Below, one piece after another: positions 9,123 through 19,523 of a stretch of 64,000 nt of DNA. The translations under genes and the position numbers were made by a program. The stretch is from CAVTYH01 sp963773875. GTDB lineage: Bacteria; Planctomycetota; Planctomycetia; Pirellulales; JADZDJ01. The notes below the pieces were generated by a model. The model ran no database searches and had not been told where the DNA came from. It was given only the letters and a program-made list of their open reading frames with translations. Numbering within the stretch: the stretch's first letter is position 1; the number at the start of each line of letters is the position of its first letter. The DNA lies in NCBI GenBank assembly GCA_963773875.1, contig CAVZCV010000015.1, forward strand, positions 1 through 64,000. Reading direction: 5' to 3'.

Positions 9123-9258
9123 ATGAATGACGAATTTCGAATGACGAATGAAATTCCAATAACCAATTTCTCAAAAGTTGCGAAGGTAATGCTCCGTTTT
9201 GTATCGAGCTTGGAATTTGGAGCTTGATTCGTCATTGAAATTTCATTCGTCATTCATA
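9123..9258. repeat. Inverted heptamer-type repeat arrays
   Basis: The left array reads as 7-base units GAATGAC, GAATTTC, GAATGAC, GAATGAA (9125-9152). The right array contains the same units in reverse orientation. A 17-base perfect inverted repeat pairs 9139-9155 with 9239-9255 (GAATGACGAATGAAATT and its complement). About 80 bases of AT-rich spacer lie between. This is the first clearly planctomycete-like sequence after the join and lies directly upstream of the SPFH gene. Confidence 0.75.
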
Positions 9259-9296
9259 TTTAAAAATCCAACCCACACCATTCGGATCACACCGCC

Positions 9297-10685
9297 ATGT
9301 CACTTCGCTTGGAAGTCATTCAATTCTTCGATGAGAGCAACTCATCCCTTGTAGTGCGCGTGCCGCCGGAAGGTTCGGCCGACATTAAATACGGTGCGCA
9401 ACTAATTGTTGCGCAGAATCAGGAAGCCGTGTTCTTCCGCGATGGAAAAGCCATGGACCTGTTCGGTCCTGGCCGACACACGCTCACCACGCAGAACCTG
9501 CCGATCATCACGCGCATCCTGACGATTCCTTGGGAGAAATCGCCGTTTCAAGCGCAGGTTTATTTCTTTGGCAAGCAAACTTTCCTCGATCAAAAATGGG
9601 GCACGCCGCAACCCATTCCGCTCCGCGATGCGGAATTCGGCGGTATGGTGCAACTGCGGGCCAACGGAAAGTACTCATTTCGCATCGTCGATTCCGCACT
9701 GCTTTTGAACACGCTCGTGGGTAGCCAAGGAAAGTACACGACCGACCAGGTTTCGTCGTTTTTGAAAGACGTAATCGTTTCGCGCTGCGCGATTTGCTGG
9801 CGTCGCTCGGTCTGGGCGTGTTCGATTTGCAATCGAAAGGCAATGAAATTGAAGCCGGCACAAAGGTGAAAGTAGCCGACGATTTCGGTAAGTACGGTCT
9901 AGAGCTGGTCGACTTCATCATCAACGCCATCACGCCCCCCGATGAAGTGCAAGAGGCCATCAACGCCCGCAGCCGCATTGGCGCGCTCGGCGGTTTGCAA
10001 GCGTTCACAATGTATCAAGCGGCCAACAGCATGGCCGAACTGGCCAAACAGGGCGGCGGCAACATGGGCGCCGGCGCCATGGGCATGGGAATGGGTGCAG
10101 GCTTCGGCATGATGTTTCCCGGCATGCTACAACAAGCGATGACCGGCAACGCACCCGGAATGCAACCGATGCAGCCTGCGCAGCCAGCACGTTCGCAAGG
10201 TGCTGCAGCGGCGGGCTGCTGCGATGGCGGCGGGCGCGGGCCCGGATTTCAGCAATCTGCAAGCCGGCCAGTCAATGGTTGCTGATCCAAAGCAGCTTGT
10301 GCGCAGCGTGGCTCAATCTTCAAGTTGGCCGGTGACCGAAAGCGGCGACGAGTGGCAGATCATGGTGCCGGTCGGTCCGCTGCGGAAGCAAAAAATCGCC
10401 GTCAAATTCGATGCCAAAGACGCGGAGGGCAACCCAATGCTGGCGTTCAGTTCCGTCTGCGGGCCAGCCGATGAGAAGACCGCCATGGCACTCTTAAAGT
10501 ACAACACTCAAATGGTCCACGGCGCTTTTGCAGTGGAACCTTCGCCTTCGGGCGACGTGATTGTTGTGCGAGCCAATCAGTTGACCGCTACGGCCGATCC
10601 GCTGGCCATTACGCGCGTGATTACGGCCGTCGCCTGGCAGGCCGATAAGGTGGAAGAAAAGCTGCTGGGGAGCGACGAAAACTGA
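9297..10685 (+). CDS. SPFH/band-7 protein with C-terminal CesT/YbjN-like domain, frameshifted
   Basis: The N-terminal two thirds match the SPFH family sometimes called virion core protein: IQFFDESNSSLVVRVPPEGS, then GAQLIVAQNQEAVFFRDGKA, then LFGPGRHTLTTQNLPII, and after a slip near 9783 LELVDFIINAITPPDEVQEA. A Met/Gly/Pro-rich linker follows (near 10,040-10,190). A second slip near 10,200-10,240 leads to PDFSNLQAGQSMVADPKQ and a compact domain with WPVTESGDEWQIMVPVG and ALLKYNTQMVHGAF, which resembles YbjN or type III chaperone folds. SPFH proteins form membrane-associated assemblies. The alternative is two overlapping genes, the second starting near 10,200-10,224. Its C-terminus ends 20 bases before the permease gene. 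Confidence 0.75.
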
Positions 10686-10705
10686 GTCGGTAACGGGGTG
10701 AATGG

Positions 10706-12312
10706 GTGAGGGACCAGACTGTTCGCAGCGGGCGTTCTCGTATCCGTCTTTCACTGCTCGTTGCGATGGTGCTGCTGGCTGCGGCGCTGGCCACATTGTT
10801 CTTTAGCGACGCGCGAAGTCGATCGCTGGCATTCAACACGCTGAAGCTCGTTATTGGCACGCTGGCGATTAGTTTGCCGGTGGGGAGCGTAATTGGCCTC
10901 GTTATCGCACGCACCGATCTGCCGCTACGTCGCATCTTTGCGGCCGCATTCGGACTGTTGCTCATTGTGCCGCTCTACTTGCAGGCAGCCGCCTGGCAGT
11001 CGGGCTTCGGCGTGTTCGGTTGGTACACGCTGCTATTCGGCGGCTCGCTCGAATCGCCATGGCTGAACGGTTGGCGTGGGGCGATTTTCGTGCATGCCGT
11101 CGCGGCGGTCCCGTGGGTCGCGGCGATTGTGGGCTTGGCGTCGCGACAGGTCGAGCCGCAACTGGAAGAAGCCGCACTGCTAGATGCAACCAGTTGGCAA
11201 GTGTTTCGCTGCGTGACCCTGCCGAGGATTTGGCCCTCCGTCGGGCTGTCAGCAATTTGGGTGGCGATTCTGGCGGCGACCGATATGACCGTCACCGATC
11301 TGTATCAAGTTCGCACCTATGCCGAAGAGGTTTACACCGACTTCGCCGGCGCGGCCGATCCCACAGCGCCGCAACTTGGATTGGTCGCCGGCGCTGCTGT
11401 GGTGACCGCGCGTAACGGCAGCCGCCATTCTGCTGTGCACGGGAGCCGCGCAGCAGTCTGCTCGCTTGCTTCCGAAAAAGCCGGTCGAGTTTTCGCTGGG
11501 CGCTGGCGATTTCCCGCTGCCGCGAGCATGTTGCTCGTGATTGTCATGCTCCTCGGCGTGCCGATATTCAGTTGCCTCTACAAAGCAGGCATCGAAGTGA
11601 CGCGAGGTCCTGAAGGCGTGCTGCGAACGTGGTCGCTCGCCAAGTGTTTCGAAATTGTGGCGGTCAGTCCGGTGCGATTCAAAATGGAGTTTGCGCTCTC
11701 TGCGCTCATTGCGCTGGCATCGGCAAGCTTGCGCTGCTCATCGCAACACCGCTGGCTTGGATGGCGCGCCGCGGCGGATTACGTGCAACTCCTGCATTAA
11801 TCTTTGGCGCCGTGGCCCTTGCCATTCCAGCGCCTCTGCTCGGAGTCGTGCTAATTCAAGTACTCGACAATCCGGATCTACCGTGGCTCAACGGAATTTA
11901 TCACACCAACATCACACCGATTATCGGCCAGGCGATTCGCGCGCTGCCCGTAGCGCTTTTCATCGCCTGGCTCGGATTCCGTTCGATTCCGGAAGAACAA
12001 TTCGAAGCCGCGGCGATCGACGGCGCTGGTCGGTGGAATCGATTCTGGCGCGTCGCAATGCCGCAGCGCTGGCCAGCGCTCTTCGCCGCGTGGATTGCCG
12101 CGCTGGTGTTTTCATTCAACGAGCTGCCGACTACGCAGTTGCTGCTACCGCCGGGGCCGATGACGCTTCCAGTGGGAATTTATCAATTGATGCACGGCAG
12201 CGGCGAAGATCGATTGGCCGGCATCGTACTGTTCCTTGTTTTGGCATATGCCGTGGTTGGCGTCGGTCTTCTTTTCGCCTGGCGATTAGGCTTTTCGCGA
12301 AAATCGGTGTGA
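10706..12312 (+). CDS. Fused ABC transporter permease (Fe3+/thiamine FbpB-ThiP type), frameshifted
   Basis: Inner-membrane permease with two transport domains in one chain of about 535 residues, as in FbpB, AfuB and ThiP. The N-terminal domain has many helices and the cytoplasmic EAA loop EEAALLDATSWQVFRCVTLP (near 11,170-11,220). The C-terminal domain has a second EAA loop, EAAAIDGAGRWNRFWRVAMP (near 12,006-12,065), ending in LLFAWRLGFSRKSV. Slips near 11,405 (after which AILLCTGAAQQSARLLPKKP is read), near 11,525 and near 11,730 restore a single protein. No ATPase or substrate-binding gene is in the window; they may be lost beyond the join. The substrate cannot be decided. Confidence 0.85.
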
Positions 12313-12366
12313 TATCAGTTGCAGACTTCGATTTCACGCCCGCCAAAATGCGACTATGATGGAATG

Positions 12367-13553
12367 ATGCGAACCCTATCGCACCATCGAAGCATTGCCC
12401 GCAGTTGCATGCTGCCGGCGCTGGCGCTGGCGTCCTCGCCGGTCAATTTCCCGCAGTCGCCGCGGCCACCGACGACATCATCTGCCGGCGCGACGGCAAA
12501 ACGCTACATCTCTCCGGCAAATCGGTTGTTGAAGCCCGCGATGGCGGCATTATGCTGCTCGCGCCCGACGGCAAATTGTGGAACATTCTGCCGAAGGAAA
12601 TCCTGGAGCATCGCACGAGCGATAAACCATTCGCTCCACTGGTGGGTGAGGAACTGAAGAAGCAAGTGCTCGCCGAATTGCCGGTGGGCTTCGATTCCCA
12701 CTCCACGGCTCATTACGTCATCTTTTACAACACGTCGCGGGCCTACGCGCAGTGGTGCGGCGCACTGTTCGAACGGCTCTATTCCGCATTCACGAATTTA
12801 TGGACGCGGCGCGGTTTCAAACTGCACGATCCACAAACGCCGCTGATTGTGATTATCTATGCCGATCGGCAAACGTATTCCAAAGAATCGACCGACGAAC
12901 TGGCGAACAATGCAGGCCGCGTGATCGGCTACTACAGCATGCAGACGAACCGGGTGAAAACTTATGACCTGACCGGCGTAGAATCGCTGCGTCAGCCCGG
13001 TGGTCGACACGCTGATTCGGCCTCGATTAACGAAATGCTCTCCCGTCCGGAAGCCGCCACGATGGTTTCCACGGTCATTCACGAGGCGAGCCATCAGATC
13101 GCATTCAACTGCGGCCTGCAGGAGCGCTTCGCCGATATTCCGGTATGGCTGAGCGAGGGCTTAGCGATGTATTTTGAAACGCCTGATCTGAGTTTCGGCA
13201 AAGGCTGGCGAACGATTGGCGAAGTCAACGGCCCACGATTGGAGCGATTTCAGCAGTACATGCTACATCGGCCGGCAGATTCTTTGAACTCGCTTGTTGC
13301 CGACGATAAACGGCTGCGCGATCCTGATACAAATCGTGCGCTGGACGCTTACGCCGAAGCCTGGGCGCTGAATTATTTCTTGCTTCGCCAGCGACCGAAG
13401 GAATATCAAGCCTACATCGAACGGCTTTCAAAAAAAGAGCCGCTGATTTGGGACGATTCCGCCCAGCGATTGAAAGATTTCAAATCGTGTTTTGGCAATG
13501 ATTTGACGGCGCTCGATAACGACTTCGTGCGCTACATGGCGCGAGTGCGGTAG
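12367..13553 (+). CDS. DUF1570 secreted putative metallopeptidase, frameshifted in signal peptide
   Basis: Exported protein of about 395 residues. The main frame reads from TDDIICRRDGKTLHLSGKSV to VRYMARVR. It carries the zinc-peptidase-like motif TVIHEASHQIAFN (HEASH) with a downstream WLSEGLAMYFETP, typical of the planctomycete DUF1570 family. The likely start, ATG at 12367, lies in another frame and encodes MRTLSHHRSIARSCMLPAL, a good signal-peptide beginning. It joins VLAGQFPAVAAATDD after a slip near 12,430. ATG at 12405 in the main frame is the alternative. Peptidase activity is inferred from the HExxH-like motif only. Converges on dnaA with a two-base gap. Confidence 0.7.
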
Positions 13554-13555
13554 GT

Positions 13556-15121
13556 TCAGCCCGCTCGAAGTTGTTCTTCCACGCGGCGAATGGCCTCGTC
13601 AACCTGGCAGCGGCGGTCAGCAAGTTCGATTTCCGATTGTTGAGCCATCCAGTCGCTTACGCGCTTGTGCGCGGAGATCACGGTGCTGTGACTGCGGCGG
13701 CCGAAGAACTGACCGATCTCCGACAGACCCGCCCGCGTGTATTTTCTTGCGAGCCACATGGCGAGCATGCGCGGTGTGCTGACATTTTTGGTTCGTTGGC
13801 TCGACTGCAAACTTTCGCTGGCCAGACCGAACACGCCGCACACGGCTTTCTCGATATCGCCCAGCCGGACTGCTTTGGCCGAGTGCCGCAAAAGTTCTGC
13901 CAGCGATTCTTCCGCGAGCGACAGCGAAATCGGACGACTCAGCATCCGACTTGCAGCGTGAATACGGTTGACTGCGCCGGCCAGCTCACGGACACCCGCG
14001 GTTACTCGCGCCGCAATCAGCTGCACCACATCGTCGGAAAGCTCAATTTGCAATCGCTCGGCAAATTGCCGGACTAGCGCGCCGCGCATTTGCAGGTCGG
14101 GCGATTCCAGCCGACAGACCATGCCGCCCGCTAAACGAGTCATCAAATCGGGCCCGAGTTCATTGAGTTCCGCGGTGCGCGATCGGCCGTGAAAGCCAAC
14201 TGTCGACCCTCCCGCAAGACCGCATCAATCGTGTGCAGCAATTCGACGAGCGTGCCTTTCTTGCGGATGAAGAATTGCAAGTCGTCGATCATCAGCAAAT
14301 CGACGCCACGATACTTCCGGCGGAAACTTGGCAGGCCGCTGCCGCGCACCGCTTCCACGAACTGCGTTGTGAATTGCTCAGCCGACAAATAGACAATGTT
14401 CGCGCCGCGGTGGGCCATCCGCGCCGCGGTCCAAATGCCTTCCAAGAGATGCGTCTTGCCGCATCCGGCGGGACCGAAAAACATCAGCGGGGTTAAAGAG
14501 CCGGGCCGCTCGGCGATCATCTTGGCAGAGGCCAGCGCCAATTGATTGCCGGAGCCAACGACGAATTTGTCGAGCGTCGCGAACCGACGCCGCGGAATTG
14601 TCGGCGGCGCCGCCGGATGGCCATTGGAAGCTGACTTGGCCAGCAGGCGATGATCGGTCGCCTTCGAAGCACTCCAGTGTCGCGCCAGTGGCCGCCAGCA
14701 TCGGGTCAGCAACCGTTACGAGTGCCGCTCCAGGTGGCTCGGTAAGAAGCGCCATTCCGCCACCGGCTGACTTTGCGCGAATGTTTCGCGGCAAATCATG
14801 ACCGTTGGATGCGGCATGTTTACCTGAGCCCGACGGACTCCCTGAATTAGCGCGACGCCGATTGCCGGCATTCAGCGAAGTATCGACACGAAATTCGAGC
14901 GAAGGCGAACGCCCCAGCACGTGTGCGCCAGCTGTTTCCAGCTGACCGCGGTAATGCGTGCGCAGCCAATCTTGCGCAAACTTCGTGGCCGCATCGATGA
15001 TCAGCGCGTCGCCCACCACGGAAATATGCGTATTTGCGCCAAACCACAATTCGCAACGTTCGGCGCCCAGCTTTTCCACGAGTATTTGACGGATGGCCGA
15101 GACGATGTCCTTATCGTGCAT
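13556..15121 (-). CDS. dnaA: Chromosomal replication initiator DnaA, frameshifted
   Basis: ATP-dependent initiator that binds DnaA boxes and opens the origin. Read on the minus strand, the N-terminal domain starts MHDKDIVSAIRQILVEKLGA. A low-complexity linker follows. The AAA+ domain has Walker A FFGPAGCGKTHLLEG and Walker B VDLLMIDDLQFF. The C-terminal DNA-binding domain carries the family signature FGRRSHSTVISAHKRV. Slips near 14,600 and 14,150 divide it into three frames, but the order and length (about 520 residues) are normal. An AGGAA site sits about seven bases before the ATG at 15121. It is not followed by dnaN, consistent with planctomycete genomes where dnaA is not in the classical dnaA-dnaN cluster. 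Confidence 0.9.
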
Positions 15122-15516
15122 GGGACAATTCCTGTCCGAATCGTGTGGCGCGCAATCCGACCGCAAACCGCACCTTCATGGCTGCGATTTTTACGAATCC
15201 AGGGAATCCGGCGGCGGAAAAAGAACGACGATACGTGCGGGTTTCGAGTCGTTCGCGTCGCTAGTTGTGTCACCCAAAGTGGACGATTGTAGTCGTGCTA
15301 GCGTGGCTGTCAAACCACCTGCTAACAATCGCCGGCGCGAATTTTTTTGGCACGCGAATCGCGCAAAAATTTGCCGTGAAAACCGCGGTGCGCGTGTGAA
15401 GTAACACGCGGAAAATTTTTTCCACGAATAAATTTGCGGCGTGGAAGAATTGTTTGAAGACAAAATCGGTATCGCACGCAGAATTCGAACGCACGAAATT
15501 TTCGCGCAACTGGACT
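15122..15516. other. dnaA upstream intergenic region with A/T runs and a hairpin
   Basis: About 395 bases between the dnaA start and the end of the GNAT gene. It has many A and T runs, a perfect hairpin CGCGTGT-GAAGTA-ACACGCG (15391-15410), and directly after it GGAAAATTTTTTCC. It should hold the dnaA promoter, transcribed leftward, but no strong -35/-10 pair was found. No clear DnaA-box cluster (TTATCCACA-like) is visible; TTTTTCCACGAA near 15,417-15,428 is the closest and has mismatches. Confidence 0.4.
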
Positions 15517-16494
15517 TCATAAAAACCGCAGAAAAACGCTGCGGCGGTCCCAGATTTCGAAGCCCGACGACGCATAAGCGGAAATCGCCGGCGAATTTGC
15601 GGCATCGACCGCCAACACCAATCTTTCCGCAGCGGATTTTCCGCATAACCACTGCGCGTGCCGCACGACGTCGATGCCCAATTGATGTCCGCGCACTTCC
15701 GGCACCAGCCCCATGTAGACAAGCTCCCATTGATTTTGAGCCGGATGTTCGCTGAGCAACAGGCAACCGATATCGCCCTCTGCACTTCGGCGCTGCAAAA
15801 TAAACCAGCGCAACGGATCAAATTTGCCGACGCCTCGATAACTGGCCAGCACATCGTCGATGGATCGCATGCCTTGTACGGCGGGACAATCCAATGTGTG
15901 CTCATAAGTTTGCTCGACAATTTGCGCCAGTCGCGAAGCTACCGCCGGCGAGCGATCGAAATCGGCCAGCGGCTCGAAGATCAACACCGACTCCGGCGCC
16001 GCAGTTGGAAACTGCTCGCGGGAACTTACCAAATACAGCAAATCGGTCGCGTGCTGAAAGCCGCACTGCTTGAGCCACTTCGCTTCGGCGCCGGCGTCGG
16101 TTTCCAGCAGCGATTGAATCAAGCGGCTACCGGCGGCTACCGCTTTTGTCACAGCAAAATCGATCAGCGACGAAGCAATCGCGGCTGATTCACCCGCCAT
16201 CATACCCGGCGCCCACAGCGAGCAGACCCCGCCGGGCTGCAATTGCAGCCAGATTGCCGCCACGAGCTGCGTGCCACGATAGGCGCCCAAAACGATTTGA
16301 TTTTCAGGCCCGGCAGTTTCAATTTCCCCCAGCGCAGTTTCGACCTGCAATTTTCGCGGCTGTCGATCGAGCCGCGAAAAGACCAATTCGAGCGCAGCAG
16401 TTAGCCGAGAGTCCGCAATCGACTCGATCTTCCGGAAATCGGCAAATTCCGCACACATGCAATGCAGAATAAAGATCGCGGCCGCATCTGTCAC
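15517..16494 (-). CDS. GNAT-family N-acetyltransferase (tandem-domain type)
   Basis: A protein of 325 residues, intact. The C-terminal half holds the acetyl-CoA binding motif A as YMGLVPEVRGHQLGIDVVRH, followed by VLAVDAANSPAISAYASSGF. The N-terminal half has a second, weaker GNAT-like fold (IVLGAYRGTQLVAAIWLQL, then an LWAPGMM segment), so the layout resembles tandem GNAT enzymes such as mycothiol synthase. The substrate is unknown. The start could be the first Met or the internal Met at residue 13 (MCAEFADF). Transcribed in the same direction as dnaA and separated from it by about 400 bases, so probably a separate unit. Confidence 0.8.
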   Translation of the reverse strand: MTDAAAIFILHCMCAEFADFRKIESIADSRLTAALELVFSRLDRQPRKLQVETALGEIETAGPENQIVLGAYRGTQLVAAIWLQLQPGGVCSLWAPGMMAGESAAIASSLIDFAVTKAVAAGSRLIQSLLETDAGAEAKWLKQCGFQHATDLLYLVSSREQFPTAAPESVLIFEPLADFDRSPAVASRLAQIVEQTYEHTLDCPAVQGMRSIDDVLASYRGVGKFDPLRWFILQRRSAEGDIGCLLLSEHPAQNQWELVYMGLVPEVRGHQLGIDVVRHAQWLCGKSAAERLVLAVDAANSPAISAYASSGFEIWDRRSVFLRFL

Positions 16495-16591
16495 GTTCGA
16501 TTTGCCAATTTGCCGCGCGGGTGGCTCAGCAACGCGGTATAATATCAGCAGCAGCCGCGAGAAATCGCACCCCGAATTATGAGAGGTTGTT

Positions 16592-17654
16592 ATGGTTCAA
16601 ATTTCAATTGCTGCCCTGGCTTTTATCTCAATCGGTTTCGCGCTCGCGACGCGCCGGCGCTCAACCGCTTCGTCCTCCACAAGAAATGCCGGCGCCCGCC
16701 AATACACAGGCCAGCGGGGAGCCAGGCTATTTGGGCTTGATCGCCGACGATAAGCAAGAAGAGGGGCGCGGCGCGCGATTGAAAGAACTAGTGCCCGACA
16801 GTCCGGCGGCTCAAGGGGGCCTGGTCGAAGGCGATTTGATTACCGCGATCAATGGTCATGCGATTGCCTCGCTCGATGAAATGGGCGCCGTGCTAAGGCC
16901 GTTGCCGCCTGGAGCGAAAGTGGCGTTTGAAATCGAGCGGCATGGGCAAAAGCAAACCGTCAATGTGACGCTGGGAAATCGCCCGCCGCCCGCGCAACGC
17001 AAGTTTCAGAATTTTGGCCGCGTCGATGCTCCACCGCCGCAAAGCAACGGACCATCGCTCGGCCAAGCCGCTCCGCCGACCCGATTCACTGATGGACCCG
17101 ACGCAAACGCCGCGCGCCCGCCACTATTGGGCGTCAAAACGCTGCCGATCGACGATCAAACGCGTGCGCGATTGAGGCTCTCTTCAAACAACGGTGCTTT
17201 GGTTATTTCGCGCACGCTGGGCTCGCCGGCGGAGAAAGCGAACATTCCGCTGGATGCAGTGATTGTGGCTGTGAATGGTCAGGCCGTCGCTAATCCGAAT
17301 GAGCTCTCGGCGCTGCTATCGCAAGCTGGCGCAGGCAAGACGGTTGACTTGACCTACCTGTGGAACGGCGAGACTGCCCACAGCAATGTGACGCTCGGTG
17401 TGCAGTCCGGCGCCACGGCAGGAAGAGCGATGCTGCCGCCCAACGGAATGTCCAGCGATATCGGCCGTTCGCCCAGCGGATATCCTGTTCCTCCGCAGCG
17501 CTCCAATCCGGGCCCCGCGACGGCGATGCCAAACGCCACAACGCCCGATGCGTTGCCTTCCGATGCGCAGCGCGTCGATGCGCTCGAGCAACGCGTCCAC
17601 GAGCTCGAACAGCGCGTGCGGCAACTGGAAGATCAGCTGCAGAGGCGAACGTAA
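16592..17654 (+). CDS. Exported protein with two PDZ domains and C-terminal coiled coil, frameshifted
   Basis: The start ATG 16592 encodes MVQISIAALAFISIGFALA, a signal peptide, preceded by GAGAGG. A slip near 16,655 joins it to the main frame (QPLRPPQEMPAPANTQ onward). The first PDZ domain is LIADDKQEEGRGARLKELVP then GLVEGDLITAINGHAI. The second is GALVISRTLGSPAEKANIPL then AVIVAVNGQAVANPNELSAL. Pro/Asn-rich linkers follow, and the end is a regular heptad coiled coil (RVDALEQRVHELEQRVRQLE). No protease domain is present, so it is likely a periplasmic or surface scaffold. A longer upstream in-frame start at 16521 lacks a signal peptide and is less likely. Confidence 0.75.
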
Positions 17655-17677
17655 CGACGGCAATTCAACAACGAAAT

Positions 17678-18344
17678 TCAGCGTACCGATGGATCGGTAA
17701 TCGAAAGCTGCACTTCGTATCGCGCCAGCGGATTTGTAGCCTTCACAACAGCGGCCGGGTGGATGAGTAGCTCGCTGAGTGCGTTGCCGTTCCAACGGAC
17801 TTCGTACGCGCTGCACCCCGGGCTGACCGTAGGTGTACGGCTTGAATCCGAAGCGTTCCGTCATGAACGCGGCAAGCTTCGTTGGATCGCCGGTTGTGCC
17901 CGAAAACGTAATCTTCGCGCAGCGCTCGGTGGGTGTGAAATAATACGTGAGTGCGCCCGCAATATCGTCATTGCGCATGCCGCTAATCAGCGGCACTCGC
18001 AAGGCATGAAAGTTTTCGTTGGGCAAACCGGCGGAGACGCGTGGCCAGCGCGACATCACCCAGGGGGGCGTGACGTTGAAGCGAAACGCCTCCGACATCT
18101 CCACCAGCGGCGTTTCTTCCGACGGCGGATTAACTGCCGACGCCCGCGGATCGCCCGGCGGATAAGTAACGAATGGCGGCGCTTCGGCGGTGCTCTTCGC
18201 GGACCCTGCCGCAGGCGCGCTGGTCGACGCACTGCCGCTTGTGCCCATCACGTTGGCTTTGATCTTCGGCCATTCCGTGGCGACGTAGGGAATGCCCACG
18301 GCCGCGCCCAAAACCGTCACGGTCATTAAGCTGCGTCGAAACAT
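17678..18344 (-). CDS. Membrane-anchored DUF6690-like conserved protein, frameshifted
   Basis: Protein of about 220 residues with one N-terminal membrane segment (MFRRSLMTVTVLGAAVGIPY) and an Ala/Ser-rich linker. The conserved C-terminal domain reads TPPWVMSRWPRVSAGL, GALTYYFTPTERCAKITFSG and AAFMTERFGFKPYTYGQPG. After a slip near 17,815 it ends SAYEVRWNGNALSELLIHPA and YEVQLSITDPSVR, with the stop at 17678-17680. It resembles a conserved planctomycete family that I recall as DUF6690, but the label is tentative. Function unknown. An ATG 69 bases upstream is possible, but the inner Met gives the better membrane-anchor start. Confidence 0.55.
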
Positions 18345-18523
18345 TGGCGACTTAACGGAAGACTCGGCTGCGTTGATTGGGGATGCCAGAAAAAACTGGC
18401 ATCTCGCATCCACACCAATCGTCGCGCCACGCCGCCTATATCAACGAAATTGCCCGGCAATGCCGCACCTGGCATCGCCGGGCAACTTTTTGCAATCGGT
18501 ACTGTTGTCAAACTCGTCAGCCG

Positions 18524-19365
18524 TTAGCCGGCCGATTTTTCCGACGATTCAGTCGAACCCAAATTGCCGGTGATGGTACGTTCTTTTCCGCTGTTGGCGT
18601 CGACAATGGAAAGTTCGAACTGTCCCTTGGTCGATTCCAGCAACGTCTCCATTGTTTCATCGTCGGGCGTGGCCTGACCGTTGAGCTTCAAGATTACATC
18701 GCCCGGCACAACACCGGCCTGCTCGGCGACGCTCTTCGGCTTTACGCGAACGACGACCAGCCCGCTCTCATTGTCTTTGTGGCCGGTGAATGTGCTGATG
18801 CCCAGTTCCGGCCAGACATCGACCGGCAATTTCGGCGGCTGACCGGCAGCCACGTTCGTACTGTCGGCATTCTCCTCGCCGGCAGTTTGCGTCGGCGGAG
18901 GCGCGTCGTACTGATTGTTGACTACCTCCGACGTGGCGTTATCTGCCAGCGGCTGTGTGCTATCGGTCGTGTTGCCGGAATCGGAATTATCGATGTACGT
19001 GTCACCACCGCCGTAAGCCGGCGCCCAACCGCCCCAGGCCGCTAATCCGTAACCGACCGCTGCGCCGCCCCAGAAACCTGGTCCCCAACCCCAGCCGGCG
19101 TAATGCCAATCGTGGTGATGGTGGTTCCAGTGATGATCGTCATGGTGGTCGTGATGCGCTTCATGATGCTCGCCCTCGTGCTCATGATGTTCCGCATGAT
19201 GCTCTTCGTGATGATCCCCCTCATGGTGTTCTTCGTGACCGCCATGTCCGCCGCCGGCCCGCCGCCGCCGTGCGAGTACGCGGTTCGAATGTTGGCGCCC
19301 CACAGTCCGACGCCCATTGCCGTCGCCATCACCAACGTGTATTTCCAATTGAACGAAATGCGCAT
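18524..19365 (-). CDS. Secreted His-rich protein with C-terminal PDZ domain, frameshifted
   Basis: Starts MRISFNWKYTLVMATAMGVG, a signal peptide, in one frame. A slip near 19,265 (in a GCC/CCG-rich stretch) leads to the main frame. This begins with an extreme His/Glu/Asp-rich segment of about 50 residues (for example HHEGDHHEEHHAEHHEHEG), followed by aromatic and Gly-rich HYAGWGWGPGFWGGAAVG. After an acidic linker a PDZ domain is seen: GLVVVRVKPKSVAEQAGVVP then GDVILKLNGQATPDDETMET. The histidine tract suggests metal binding at the cell surface or in the periplasm; this is inference. Lies beside another PDZ/secreted pair at 16.6-18.3 kb. Confidence 0.7.
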
Positions 19366-19523
19366 GCGAGATTCTCCCGAAAGGCTCGTGAAGTGGTTGG
19401 ATTTGGCCCGCGGCGCAGAACTGGCCGCCGGCACAGCAACCATAGCTCGCCGCGGTCGGGCCAGTGCCCAAGAAGGGGGACGTTGCGAAAAGGCAACGCC
19501 GCCGATTCAGCGACAAAAAACGT

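Noticed and set aside
15122..15516. Replication origin next to dnaA
   Set aside because: No cluster of DnaA boxes and no dnaN or other origin genes; the A/T runs and one hairpin alone are not enough.
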